In this document: piece after piece, positions 15,446-23,011 of the stretch
Layout of the letters: each line of letters starts with the position of its first letter
Position numbering within the stretch: the stretch's first letter is position 1
NCBI GenBank assembly: GCA_018304385.1
Contig: JAGVWJ010000017.1
Coordinates: forward strand, 1 to 46,109
DNA length: 46,109 nt
Direction of reading: 5' to 3'
Source of the DNA: Microcaldota archaeon
GTDB taxonomy: Archaea > Micrarchaeota > Micrarchaeia > Anstonellales > Bilamarchaeaceae
Notes under the pieces: model-generated
Seen by the model: the letters and a program-made list of their open reading frames with translations, nothing else
What the model was told of the DNA's origin: nothing
Database searches by the model: none
Translations under genes and position numbers: made by a program

Positions 15446-18001
15446 ATGAAACATTTGCATCTATTATTTCTAGTATTTCTATTTCTTTTCATTTCAGGCT
15501 GCACTGATTCTGTAAGACAATATTCACAAGTTTATGGAGAAGGATTAGATAGAACCCCAAAAGGTGTTTTTGATTATAATCAATTCCAATCATGCACGCC
15601 GGGCCAATGCTATTGTTTTACATGCACAAATTCTTCATCTTCTTTTTATTCTGATTTTACTTCATTAAAAGGTGGTATATGCAAAGTTGAAACAAACTGC
15701 AATCAATCAAATTTCAATGCACTTAAAGAGCAAAGCGGGGATGGAGAATTTGATGTAATTACTGAAGGCGGTAAGGGTTGGACTGTTAGGCAGTTTATGA
15801 TTGGCCAAGGTGCAACATTTGCAGATTTTGGTCCAGCAAATCAGCAATGCGGTGATCGCCTAGATATGACTGTGCGCTGGCTTTACGCAAAATCATTTGG
15901 AGAAAGAATGAAGAGTTATCCAATGCCGATAAAGGAAAGAGGGGAATGTTTTTTAAAAATAGGCGTAATTCCAGTATATCTATTATATAGCGAAGGGAAA
16001 AATGTAAATATTACTGGTGCAGAGCAAATAGCATTAGAGTTTGGAGGTGCTGAACCTGCTGGCCCAGTTATTTTTACAACAGAAGTTGATTTTGATAGCT
16101 CTAATGATGATATCTTGCATAATGTTAGTGAACAGATAATAAAAATGAAAGATGCATGTCCAAATTGTTTAATTGCTGTTGCACCAAAAATGAATGACCA
16201 AGATGGTTTGAAGAGGTTATATGATACATACCCAGATGCATTACCAAAAACAGATTTAGTAGCTTATGGTATAAATACAAGATATTCAAAAGTAGATTGT
16301 AGAACATCCGAGAGCGCGGTGGATGATATTTATACAAATGAGGCATTAAATTTTAGCAGGCATGTACGCGATGTATATCACAAACCAACGCTAGTTACTT
16401 ATATGCTTTTTGAAGAAGATCCAATAGATCTTGCAAAGAGTTGCTGGACAGAATACAATGTTTATAATGCAACTAATCCTGAGGGTAATGCACATACAAA
16501 GTTTTTTGGAACCTATTTGATTCCATTCTTACAATCTGGAGTAATGGGTGTTGCGCCTTATCGATATAATAATACTGTTGAAGATCCACTTAGATGCCCA
16601 ACATGCAGGCTTGGTGCGTCGCAAGATCGTTTGCGCAGTTGGTTTGGCTGGTGTCAGTCACATAAAATTACTGCAAGCCAATTACCAGAAGAGGTTGCGC
16701 CTACGGGTGATTTGCTCTTGCGTTATGCTAATTCAAGCAGTGCTTATTGTGAAGAAACAACCAATTATGAGCTTTATTCACAGATTAAATTTACTGATAA
16801 AGATTTTCTAAGACCAGAGACACCAGAACTGGGTTCACCGTTAACAAATCCAGATACTGGCAAGCAGATAAGGGTTACATGCGAGCCTTGCGCAAATCAA
16901 AATGGAACAGAATTTCCATTTGATGTTGGATCGCGCGTTGGTGGAGCACAGCCTAGTTGGTGTAGTAGATATGAATCTGAAATATCCTCATCTGCAGATC
17001 CACTAGATGTAGATGCAATGATGGTCCGTGCAATAATTTGGACTGAAAGTAGTGGATTAGAAGTTGATGAAAATTATGCTGATTTAAATGCAGGAAAATG
17101 TGCCATATCACAGGTTGCATATAATCAAGATTGTTATGATAAAGGGTATGATCTTGTTGATGATCCGGATGCTGTTTGCCCTGCTGCACCGCGCCAGATA
17201 GATATTAGCGATGAGGATAGTCGCCCACAAAAGCGCTATTGCGCATTTGGTTTAATGCAAACAATAGATTCACCTTATCCATATTGGAAAGAAGGCGATC
17301 CATTTTGGGATAACAATGATGCAGATCTAGATCGAGCAATGCCTGATGTCGGTATGCAAAATACAAGAAGAGGGCGTGAAATAAGAGATCTTGCATTTGA
17401 TTGCGCAGGTACAGATGGTAAGTTTAATCCGTTTAATCCTTCGCATAATATATGCAATGGCGTAAGCAAATTTAGATTATATCTGGATGAAGGTCTGGAT
17501 TTTGCCGAGAATCATGCAGCAGAATTAAATGCTACTACTGATGATGAGCTAGATACTAATAAGGTTAATTTCTTAGGTTATTATTTTGCATTACTTAAAT
17601 ATAACGGAAGATATAGCAAATATGGCGGTCCAACCAGTTGGATGACTCAGTTTAATGCCCAAAAAACAATGACCCCAGAGGATTGTACAGCACAAGATGA
17701 TCCAGCATCTAGATATATCTGTTCAGGTGTTGATGGGGATTTAGCAGGGGATTTAAATGGACCTGGATTAGTAAGCAGCAGTTGTAGAGATATAATGGGT
17801 ACAGGAGATTTCATAAAGTTCACTAGGGTTTGTGTTTTTAACCAGAATAGAAATCCAGGTACAGATCCCCCTGCTCCTGATATAGATTATGGCAGCGATG
17901 TATTCAGAAGATATCTAACACTAGTTGGCACAAAAGATCGTCCTGGTGTTTGCAGGGATGCTGCATGCGGCCAAGGGGTTGTGCAGGAAATAGGTAACTG
18001 A
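15446..18001 (+). CDS. Lipoprotein with GH-like and lytic-transglycosylase-like domains
   Basis: The 851-aa protein has a lipoprotein signal (LFLFISGC, Cys19) and more than 30 cysteines, so it is exported and probably disulfide-rich. Residues about 170-400 alternate strands and helices like a TIM-barrel glycoside hydrolase (IPVYLLYSEG, VIFTTEVDFD, IAVAPKMND, VAYGINTRY, TLVTYMLFEED). Residues about 520-735 resemble a lysozyme-fold SLT domain: catalytic-type Glu534 in IIWTESSG, the FGLMQT motif at 601-606, NPFNPSHNICNG at 661-672 with the following helix, and ALLKYNGR at 715-722. Such domains cut peptidoglycan glycan strands. Large cysteine-rich insertions separate the motifs, so activity is uncertain. 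It ends at a heptamer repeat. Confidence 0.75.
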   Translation: MKHLHLLFLVFLFLFISGCTDSVRQYSQVYGEGLDRTPKGVFDYNQFQSCTPGQCYCFTCTNSSSSFYSDFTSLKGGICKVETNCNQSNFNALKEQSGDGEFDVITEGGKGWTVRQFMIGQGATFADFGPANQQCGDRLDMTVRWLYAKSFGERMKSYPMPIKERGECFLKIGVIPVYLLYSEGKNVNITGAEQIALEFGGAEPAGPVIFTTEVDFDSSNDDILHNVSEQIIKMKDACPNCLIAVAPKMNDQDGLKRLYDTYPDALPKTDLVAYGINTRYSKVDCRTSESAVDDIYTNEALNFSRHVRDVYHKPTLVTYMLFEEDPIDLAKSCWTEYNVYNATNPEGNAHTKFFGTYLIPFLQSGVMGVAPYRYNNTVEDPLRCPTCRLGASQDRLRSWFGWCQSHKITASQLPEEVAPTGDLLLRYANSSSAYCEETTNYELYSQIKFTDKDFLRPETPELGSPLTNPDTGKQIRVTCEPCANQNGTEFPFDVGSRVGGAQPSWCSRYESEISSSADPLDVDAMMVRAIIWTESSGLEVDENYADLNAGKCAISQVAYNQDCYDKGYDLVDDPDAVCPAAPRQIDISDEDSRPQKRYCAFGLMQTIDSPYPYWKEGDPFWDNNDADLDRAMPDVGMQNTRRGREIRDLAFDCAGTDGKFNPFNPSHNICNGVSKFRLYLDEGLDFAENHAAELNATTDDELDTNKVNFLGYYFALLKYNGRYSKYGGPTSWMTQFNAQKTMTPEDCTAQDDPASRYICSGVDGDLAGDLNGPGLVSSSCRDIMGTGDFIKFTRVCVFNQNRNPGTDPPAPDIDYGSDVFRRYLTLVGTKDRPGVCRDAACGQGVVQEIGN

Positions 18002-18003
18002 CT

Positions 18004-18038
18004 GCATTGAGCCGTGAGCCTTCAGCAATGAGCAAGTT
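18004..18038. repeat. Heptamer-phased repeat, five units
   Basis: GCATTGA, GCCGTGA, GCCTTCA, GCAATGA and GCAAGTT occur in one 7-nt register, starting two bases after the stop codon of the 851-aa lipoprotein and filling the gap to the convergent HTH gene. Confidence 0.65.
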
Positions 18039-18040
18039 GG

Positions 18041-18238
18041 TTATTTTCGTTTTGCTAGTTTTTTCATAGTTTCTTCAACATAAGCATCTGCTTCTTTATC
18101 TTCAGCATCAACTTGAGTGGTATGCAACATTTCAAGTACTTTTGAATAGGCGATTCCATATATTTCTGAAATTTTCCTAATACTGTAGCCTTGCCTTCTG
18201 GCGTTTATGACTTTCATCTCGTCGATTTTTTGTTCCAT
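18041..18238 (-). CDS. Small helix-turn-helix protein, 65 aa
   Basis: Residues about 8-40 (MKVINARRQGYSIRKISEIY, then GIAYSKVLEML) match a compact helix-turn-helix like those in resolvase C-termini and Trp-repressor-like proteins; the rest is an acidic then basic helix (KKLAKRK). With no other domain it would act as a small DNA-binding regulator, probably as a dimer. The start is set by a TATA box about 24-26 nt upstream. It converges with the transglycosylase-like gene. Confidence 0.68.
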   Translation of the reverse strand: MEQKIDEMKVINARRQGYSIRKISEIYGIAYSKVLEMLHTTQVDAEDKEADAYVEETMKKLAKRK

Positions 18239-18256
18239 AAAGTAATATAAATAAAG

Positions 18257-18266
18257 AAATTTATAA
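18257..18266 (-). promoter_or_regulatory. TATA box of the small HTH gene
   Basis: TTATAAATTT on the minus strand is centred about 24 nt before ATG 18238. Confidence 0.5.
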
Positions 18267-18303
18267 GATTTTGTAATTTTTGTTGGGTTTATAAGTTATG
18301 TAG

Positions 18304-18316
18304 AAGAAAACCCTAG
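18304..18316 (+). repeat. 13-bp direct repeat, copy 1
   Basis: AAGAAAACCCTAG is repeated exactly at 18453-18465; the two copies bracket a 136-nt hairpin-rich segment. Confidence 0.6.
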
Positions 18317-18452
18317 ATCGATTGGCGTGGCAAAAGAAAAATATTAGCCACGTCTCTATAGAAAACATAAGTAGTACGACGTCTTTGTAAGAATGAGATC
18401 GAGGAAAACGAAGTTTTCCGAGAGATTTGCTCGAAGAGCAAACAGAAAATAT
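18317..18452 (+). ncRNA. Structured non-coding element, candidate small RNA
   Basis: No reading frame of note. Three hairpins are visible: 18324-18331 with 18347-18354 (8 bp, one G-U), GGAAAAC/GTTTTCC at 18403-18419 and TTTGCTC/GAGCAAA at 18426-18442, the last two both with a GAA triloop. TCGAT (18318-18322) can also pair with ATCGA (18398-18402) to close the first half. A TATA-like GTTTATAAGT at 18287-18296 predicts plus-strand transcription from about 18317, exactly after the first 13-bp direct repeat. Read on the minus strand the hairpins follow the topoisomerase VI A gene and could instead act in 3'-end formation. Not a known RNA family to my eye. Confidence 0.4.
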
Positions 18453-18465
18453 AAGAAAACCCTAG
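18453..18465 (+). repeat. 13-bp direct repeat, copy 2
   Basis: AAGAAAACCCTAG, identical to 18304-18316; this copy overlaps the stop codon of the topoisomerase VI A gene. Confidence 0.6.
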
Positions 18466-19556
18466 GGTAACCATTCTTTTCCTTCAATCTTCTGCTTGAT
18501 ATACTCGCCAACAAATGTTAATCTCTCACCCTGCAATGCATCCTGCTCTATCTTCTTTTTAGTACTTGCAACCAGCTTAAGATTTCTTACCCATTCCTTG
18601 TGCCTATTTATCCACGGATAACCAAGCATCTCCTCTGCGCGTTTTAAGTCAACATCCTTTGCTCGTATCGTTAACTTCTGCAGAAATTTAAATTCTTCAA
18701 TATCATCCATTGTCACTCCAATAAATTTTGCTTCAGGAACTGCAAAATCCATTCCCAGATATGCAAGATTCATGCTCCCTGTTTTAATTGTCCAATAAAT
18801 GTACCATCCCCACGCATCACAATCCATAAAACAATAAATTGGTAGTTTTTTATCTGCAAGTTTTCTTAGTAAGCGTCTTGTTCCGCGTGATGACTGACCT
18901 TTTGGTGTTATTAATAAGCAGTTCTCTTTTTTCCAAAACTTATCCTCATTTAGCCTTTGCCACATTGCATCTTTTTCGCAAACAAGAACATATTTTGCAG
19001 TTGTCTTAAAATCAATATCATTATCAACATCGCTGGGTATGCCCCAGCCAGACCTTCCCATTGCAGTTCCATCAATTGTACTTTCTTCGCCGCCAAATTT
19101 ATCTTTTATTATTATTGGCCCAGCTACAACGCCCTTACGTTCAGTTGTCAAATGCAAATCCTCTCGCTTAATTCCTAGCGCAACTTCCAAATCTTCAATT
19201 AGCGCATTTGATTCCTGTTGTTCGGAAAACATATCTTCATCAATGTCCTCTCCAAGACTAAATTTCAACTGGTAAAACAAGCTTCTGATAGATGCATGTA
19301 AATCTTCTTTAATAAATTTCTTGGTTTTTGCTGCAACAGCAACAGTCTGCATAAATGTGCGTGCTTGTGCAACACTTAAAAATTTTCTAAGTTCTTTTTT
19401 ATCCCCCATTCTTAGGCAGCCTACTCCTTCATCATAAATAGTATTGCTTTTTGTTCTTAATGTTGTTTCAAAAGTTGGGCCTTCTTCCTTTTCAATTTCC
19501 TTGACCATTTTTTTTCCAAGACCTTCTAATTTTTCTATTGCAGTTTTATCAGACAT
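18462..19556 (-). CDS. top6A: DNA topoisomerase VI subunit A
   Basis: The 364-aa protein is the Spo11-like catalytic subunit of topoisomerase VI, which passes one duplex through a transient double-strand break to relax and decatenate DNA. The 5Y-CAP winged helix carries the active-site tyrosine, Y95 in SLFYQLK. The Toprim domain shows E194 in VCEKD and the D245-x-D247 pair in FMDCDAWG, which bind magnesium. Length is normal. The start has AAGGGGA upstream. It is the last gene of a minus-strand operon with subunit B and a small membrane protein. A 13-bp direct repeat covers its stop. Confidence 0.96.
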   Translation of the reverse strand: MSDKTAIEKLEGLGKKMVKEIEKEEGPTFETTLRTKSNTIYDEGVGCLRMGDKKELRKFLSVAQARTFMQTVAVAAKTKKFIKEDLHASIRSLFYQLKFSLGEDIDEDMFSEQQESNALIEDLEVALGIKREDLHLTTERKGVVAGPIIIKDKFGGEESTIDGTAMGRSGWGIPSDVDNDIDFKTTAKYVLVCEKDAMWQRLNEDKFWKKENCLLITPKGQSSRGTRRLLRKLADKKLPIYCFMDCDAWGWYIYWTIKTGSMNLAYLGMDFAVPEAKFIGVTMDDIEEFKFLQKLTIRAKDVDLKRAEEMLGYPWINRHKEWVRNLKLVASTKKKIEQDALQGERLTFVGEYIKQKIEGKEWLP

Positions 19557-19578
19557 GAAGATCCCCTTTTTATATTTT

Positions 19579-19803
19579 TTAATCTTTTTTATAATATTCT
19601 TTTATAACTGTATTAAAATCTAATTTAAGTATATATTTAATTATGTAAGCGCTTACGACTCCGCCTAATCCGCCTCCAATACCTGCTGCAACCATCTGGT
19701 CTAATCTTCCCTCAGTTAAAGTCATTGCTATTTCTGCTCCAATAATAGTAAATAATGTAAAAATAAAAAATACTTTAATAAAATTTTTTGTTTTTTCTTT
19801 CAT
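19579..19803 (-). CDS. Small membrane protein between the topoisomerase VI subunits
   Basis: This 74-aa protein has two hydrophobic helices, about residues 9-28 (IKVFFIFTLFTIIGAEIAMT) and 37-57 (a glycine-rich GIGGGLGGVVSAYIIKYIL), ending in a charged tail. GAGG lies upstream of its ATG. It sits between top6B and top6A, 40 nt and 22 nt from them, so it is probably co-transcribed. Topoisomerase VI has no known membrane partner; co-location could be chance. No family recognised. Confidence 0.6.
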   Translation of the reverse strand: MKEKTKNFIKVFFIFTLFTIIGAEIAMTLTEGRLDQMVAAGIGGGLGGVVSAYIIKYILKLDFNTVIKEYYKKD

Positions 19804-19843
19804 AATCCCAAACCTCTATTTTATTACTCTATTTTCTATTCTT

Positions 19844-21469
19844 TTACTCTTCTTCGCTTTCATCGTCTTCTTTTACCCGCTCTTCTTCATGTTCAGGAAT
19901 ATCTTCTTTTTCTTCCTCGCCTTCTCCGCCTTGCGAGTATTTCTCTTCTATTATTTTTTCCAGCTTCTTTTTAATTTCGTTTTTATTTTTAGCTGCTGCA
20001 AGATCAGTAACATCACTAGCAAGTTGTTCAATATATCTAGAAATTACTTTTCTTTTTGTTTCTATTTCATGCGCCTTCTTCTTTCCACTTATATATTTTT
20101 GTACTTCACGCGCAGCCTCCATTACTGCATTTTTTATCTCGTCCATTATATCTTCTTCTTGTGCAACAGCCTGCTTGCCTGCGCCAGTGTATGGCACATA
20201 AACGCTTACAAAATTAATAAGTACAACTATCGGCTCTTCTTCAAACTGTTTTAGATTGTATCTTCCCCAATCAACACTTTTTGTAGCCTCAGTTAATGCG
20301 CATCCTCCTGCATCAAATAAAAGCGGAACACGATTTGCAAATCGCATTATCTCTCCTTTTTTACCTGCAGTTGCTATACCCCCGCCAAATGCAATTGCTG
20401 CCTCTATTGCAAAAGGAACACCACCTTGGTAAACCTTTGGGCTGCGTTCAGTAACTGCAAGTACCTCTGGATTAAAAATATTCATAAATGATTTTTCTAT
20501 TTGTTCTTTGCCTATAGGAACAATAGAATCAGTTTCTGGTGCAATCCATTTTACTTGTTTGAATCCTTGCACTATTTTTTCTGCTTCTTCCCAAGTTAAA
20601 TCAGCAGGATTTTTGTCAAAATCAACATCCTTTACAATTTCGCGCAGTTCGCTTACTTTATTCGCGCTTAATCGTGCAAGCGCATTTTGTAAAAACGCAC
20701 TTATCTTACGGTTTTCTTTTTGAGCCCTTGCCAAATCAAGCAAATCATGCGCACCTACGCCTAGTGGGTGTGGTAATATTTCCTTTGGTCTTGGCGGATT
20801 TTCCTGAATAGCGCGTGGAAAAACAATAGTCTCATTATTTGGTTCTGTTAATGTTATTTGCGCATGTGGATTTGCTAATGCAGTTCTGCGCAAATATTCA
20901 AATATTCCCTGATCGCTTTTCTTATACTCAACATCCTTGAATTCTGCTTCATAAGTTAATCCATGCTTTCCTTCTTTATTGTCTTCCTCAATTAGGTTAA
21001 GTAGTTCTGCCTTGTTTGTTTTGAAATCCATACTAATTTCGCATGATATTTTTTTATCTTTATAATAAGAAATTGCATGCGGATGCTGCGCTGTAGTTAA
21101 TAGCGCGTACATACTAACTGCTGCAATCCCAATTCCTTGCTGCCCGCGTTGCTGAACATATCTATGGAATTTCGTACCAGCAAGCATTTGCCCTAATGCC
21201 TTGCCTAGATGTGATTTTGGAATGCCTGATCCATTATCTTCTATTTTTACAGAATAGTGGTATTCTCCGAGTTCTTTTACTTCCACTTTAATTTCAGGAA
21301 CAATGCCTGCTTCCTCACATGCGTCCAAGCTATTTGAAACTGCCTCGTGCACAATAGTAGTAAGACTTCGCACCTTTCCGCTGAATCCAAGCATTTGTTT
21401 GTTTTTCTTGAAGAATTCAGCTACGCTATGCTCTCGAAAATGTGAAAATAAATCTTTTCCATCAACCAT
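19844..21469 (-). CDS. top6B: DNA topoisomerase VI subunit B
   Basis: The 541-aa ATPase subunit drives dimerisation and strand passage of topoisomerase VI. The GHKL ATP-binding fold is clear: E42/N46 in HEAVSNSLDA, D78-x-G80 in IEDNGSGIP, and the GQQGIG glycine loop at 109-114. An H2TH-like region and the transducer domain follow (with the SIVPIGKEQIEKS switch-lysine region). The C-terminal 35 residues are a highly acidic tail (GGEGEEEKEDIPEHEEE) with no obvious counterpart in many homologues. GGTGA lies eight bases before the ATG. It is the first gene of the operon; a long heptamer-repeat array lies upstream. Confidence 0.96.
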   Translation of the reverse strand: MVDGKDLFSHFREHSVAEFFKKNKQMLGFSGKVRSLTTIVHEAVSNSLDACEEAGIVPEIKVEVKELGEYHYSVKIEDNGSGIPKSHLGKALGQMLAGTKFHRYVQQRGQQGIGIAAVSMYALLTTAQHPHAISYYKDKKISCEISMDFKTNKAELLNLIEEDNKEGKHGLTYEAEFKDVEYKKSDQGIFEYLRRTALANPHAQITLTEPNNETIVFPRAIQENPPRPKEILPHPLGVGAHDLLDLARAQKENRKISAFLQNALARLSANKVSELREIVKDVDFDKNPADLTWEEAEKIVQGFKQVKWIAPETDSIVPIGKEQIEKSFMNIFNPEVLAVTERSPKVYQGGVPFAIEAAIAFGGGIATAGKKGEIMRFANRVPLLFDAGGCALTEATKSVDWGRYNLKQFEEEPIVVLINFVSVYVPYTGAGKQAVAQEEDIMDEIKNAVMEAAREVQKYISGKKKAHEIETKRKVISRYIEQLASDVTDLAAAKNKNEIKKKLEKIIEEKYSQGGEGEEEKEDIPEHEEERVKEDDESEEE

Positions 21470-21551
21470 TTTTGTTCACCGGAAATGTTGAGATTTGTCG
21501 GCATTTTTTTGCCCTGCCGACAAACTGATCTGGCATGTTATCACTGTTTTT

Positions 21552-21635
21552 AGCTATTAGCTATTAGCAGTTGGCCTTTAGCTCTTGGCTACTAGCTACA
21601 AGCCACTAGCTAATGGCAGTAGTCAACTGGGAGTT
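21552..21635. repeat. Heptamer-phased repeat array, twelve units
   Basis: 84 bases fall into twelve 7-mers in one register: AGCTATT, AGCTATT, AGCAGTT, GGCCTTT, AGCTCTT, GGCTACT, AGCTACA, AGCCACT, AGCTAAT, GGCAGTA, GTCAACT, GGGAGTT. The first and second halves are partly complementary, so the transcript could fold. It fills the gap between the topoisomerase VI operon start and the end of the KH gene. Confidence 0.75.
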
Positions 21636-21681
21636 GAAACTAATTGGAAAATAAAAATATTTAAATGCTTGTGAATTTTCT

Positions 21682-22200
21682 TTATCTTAACCTTTCGCCC
21701 ATTATCTGCCTTCTTATCTTTGCTAGATAATTAAAAACTCGAGAATGCTGTGCGCCATCTATTAGCATAGATATTGCTTCTTTTGCATATTCCATTGTAT
21801 CTATTTTGGAGATTACTCCAATAGTGTCTCCATAAACGCTAAGATAGCTTTCAGTTGCTGATTCGATCTCTTTTTTCATCTTTCCTTTTTCGCCAATAAC
21901 CCGTCCCTTAATACGCGTTATATCCTTCTCGCTTTTTGTATAGTTATCGAGATCAATAAGATAAAATGCAAAATTATCACTGGTAATCTTTAATGCCTCT
22001 CGCACGCTAAAGCCGCGGCCAATTGCCTTTACAACATCCTTTGCAAAGTAGGTGTGCGCTGTATCCCCATCTATTTCTACCTCACCGTCTTCTTCTACAT
22101 GTAACGTTACTTCGCAAACCTTTTCAATCTCTTTTTTGGTTTTTCCCTTTTCGCCTATTAGTATAGATATTCGTTCGTGAGGTATCTTAATAAATTCCAT
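21682..22200 (-). CDS. Two-KH-domain RNA-binding protein (Dim2/Pno1-like)
   Basis: The 172-aa protein has two KH domains, each with the GxxG loop (ILIGEKGKTKKEIE near residue 15 and RVIGEKGKMKKEIE near residue 104). Archaeal proteins with this architecture are homologues of eukaryotic Dim2/Pno1 (Krr1-like) and act in maturation of the small ribosomal subunit near the 3' end of 16S rRNA, and they have been found with aIF2alpha. Length is normal. AGGAGGA eight bases before the ATG is one of the strongest ribosome-binding sites in the window, fitting a transcript with a long leader. Confidence 0.92.
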   Translation of the reverse strand: MEFIKIPHERISILIGEKGKTKKEIEKVCEVTLHVEEDGEVEIDGDTAHTYFAKDVVKAIGRGFSVREALKITSDNFAFYLIDLDNYTKSEKDITRIKGRVIGEKGKMKKEIESATESYLSVYGDTIGVISKIDTMEYAKEAISMLIDGAQHSRVFNYLAKIRRQIMGERLR

Positions 22201-22264
22201 GCTATATTCTCCTCCTGGTTTCTCATTATAACATAAACGTCGTTTTACTAATATTCTCTATAGT

Positions 22265-22296
22265 GACGCAGTCTAATGTCCTTCTTAAGCTGCGTC
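22265..22296 (-). promoter_or_regulatory. Leader hairpin of the KH-protein gene
   Basis: GACGCAG (22265-22271) and CTGCGTC (22290-22296) form a 7-bp stem with an 18-nt loop. A minus-strand TATA box (TTTATATAAG, 22314-22323) predicts transcription start at about 22292, so this hairpin would be at the very 5' end of a 90-nt leader. Since the protein binds RNA, leader-mediated autocontrol is possible but unproven. Confidence 0.4.
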
Positions 22297-22313
22297 GGCA
22301 ATCTGGTGTCTTA

Positions 22314-22323
22314 CTTATATAAA
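22314..22323 (-). promoter_or_regulatory. TATA box of the KH-protein gene
   Basis: TTTATATAAG on the minus strand lies about 118 nt before the start codon, implying a leader of about 90 nt, unlike most genes here. Confidence 0.45.
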
Positions 22324-22331
22324 TGAAGCAT

Positions 22332-22366
22332 CAGTTGGCTCACTGCCCAATGCTCATTGCTCACGG
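22332..22366. repeat. Heptamer-phased repeat, five units (reverse orientation)
   Basis: CAGTTGG, CTCACTG, CCCAATG, CTCATTG and CTCACGG follow in one 7-nt register. On the minus strand they read as GCNNTGR-type units, the same set as the array at 15282. Confidence 0.65.
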
Positions 22367-22429
22367 CTATGTACTATCTTTATAAAAAATGCATGTGCAA
22401 TATGTATATAAAGCCTGCGGGGTTTCCTA

Positions 22430-23011
22430 ATGGTAGTATATAATGTTAAGTTAAAAAATGGTTCTGAAATACAAATCGCTCCGTTAAACGGTAGCATAAA
22501 CGTTAAACAAATTGCTAATTTTATAAACTCTTTGGTAGAAGAGCGCTCATTTATTTCTCGCGATAAAAAGATAACACATCATGAGCAACGAAGCGAACTA
22601 AAGGTCCATAAAAAAAAGATAGAAGAGGGGCTTATGGAGTATCTGATTGCTTTACATGGCAAGAATATTATTGGCCAGGCAATGGCAGAGCGCCTTCAGC
22701 ATCGGGTTCGGGGCAATGCGTTTATTCGTTTATATATAGCAGAAAGTTATCGTCAGCTTGGTTTGGGCAAGATCTTAATGTATCTGGTGTTAAATGGTTT
22801 GAAAAGAAAAAAAGTAGTAAATGCTTATATTGAAGTAGCAGAAAAAAACATTCCTGCGATAAAATTTTATAAGAAGCTTGGTTTCAAAAAAGTTGCATTA
22901 TTGCCAAATTGGATGGAGTTTGATGGCAACTATATAAACGCTATAGGCATGATTATGGAGTTGAAAAATCATGTAGAGAAAGCATATGGGCCCTATGAAA
23001 ATATTTTATGA
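22430..23011 (+). CDS. GNAT-family N-acetyltransferase
   Basis: The 193-aa protein has a GNAT core in its second half. Motif A, which binds the acetyl-CoA pyrophosphate, is seen in SYRQLGLGKILMYLVLNGL, followed by the typical motif B strand and helix (AYIEVAEKNIPAIKFYKKLG, then FKKV). The first 60 residues are a family-specific beta-rich extension. The substrate could be a protein N-terminus, lysine or small amine; it cannot be deduced. TATA-like sequence (TATATAAA) lies 18-25 nt upstream. Its 3' end overlaps the next gene by 26 nt, so the two are translationally coupled. Confidence 0.88.
   Translation: MVVYNVKLKNGSEIQIAPLNGSINVKQIANFINSLVEERSFISRDKKITHHEQRSELKVHKKKIEEGLMEYLIALHGKNIIGQAMAERLQHRVRGNAFIRLYIAESYRQLGLGKILMYLVLNGLKRKKVVNAYIEVAEKNIPAIKFYKKLGFKKVALLPNWMEFDGNYINAIGMIMELKNHVEKAYGPYENIL

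Noticed and set aside
18304..18465. Insertion sequence
   Set aside because: Direct repeats are present, but there is no transposase and no terminal inverted repeat; kept only as a structured element.
19889..20254. 121-codon plus-strand frame
   Set aside because: It is antisense to the low-complexity acidic end of top6B and very rich in F/L; no start signal.
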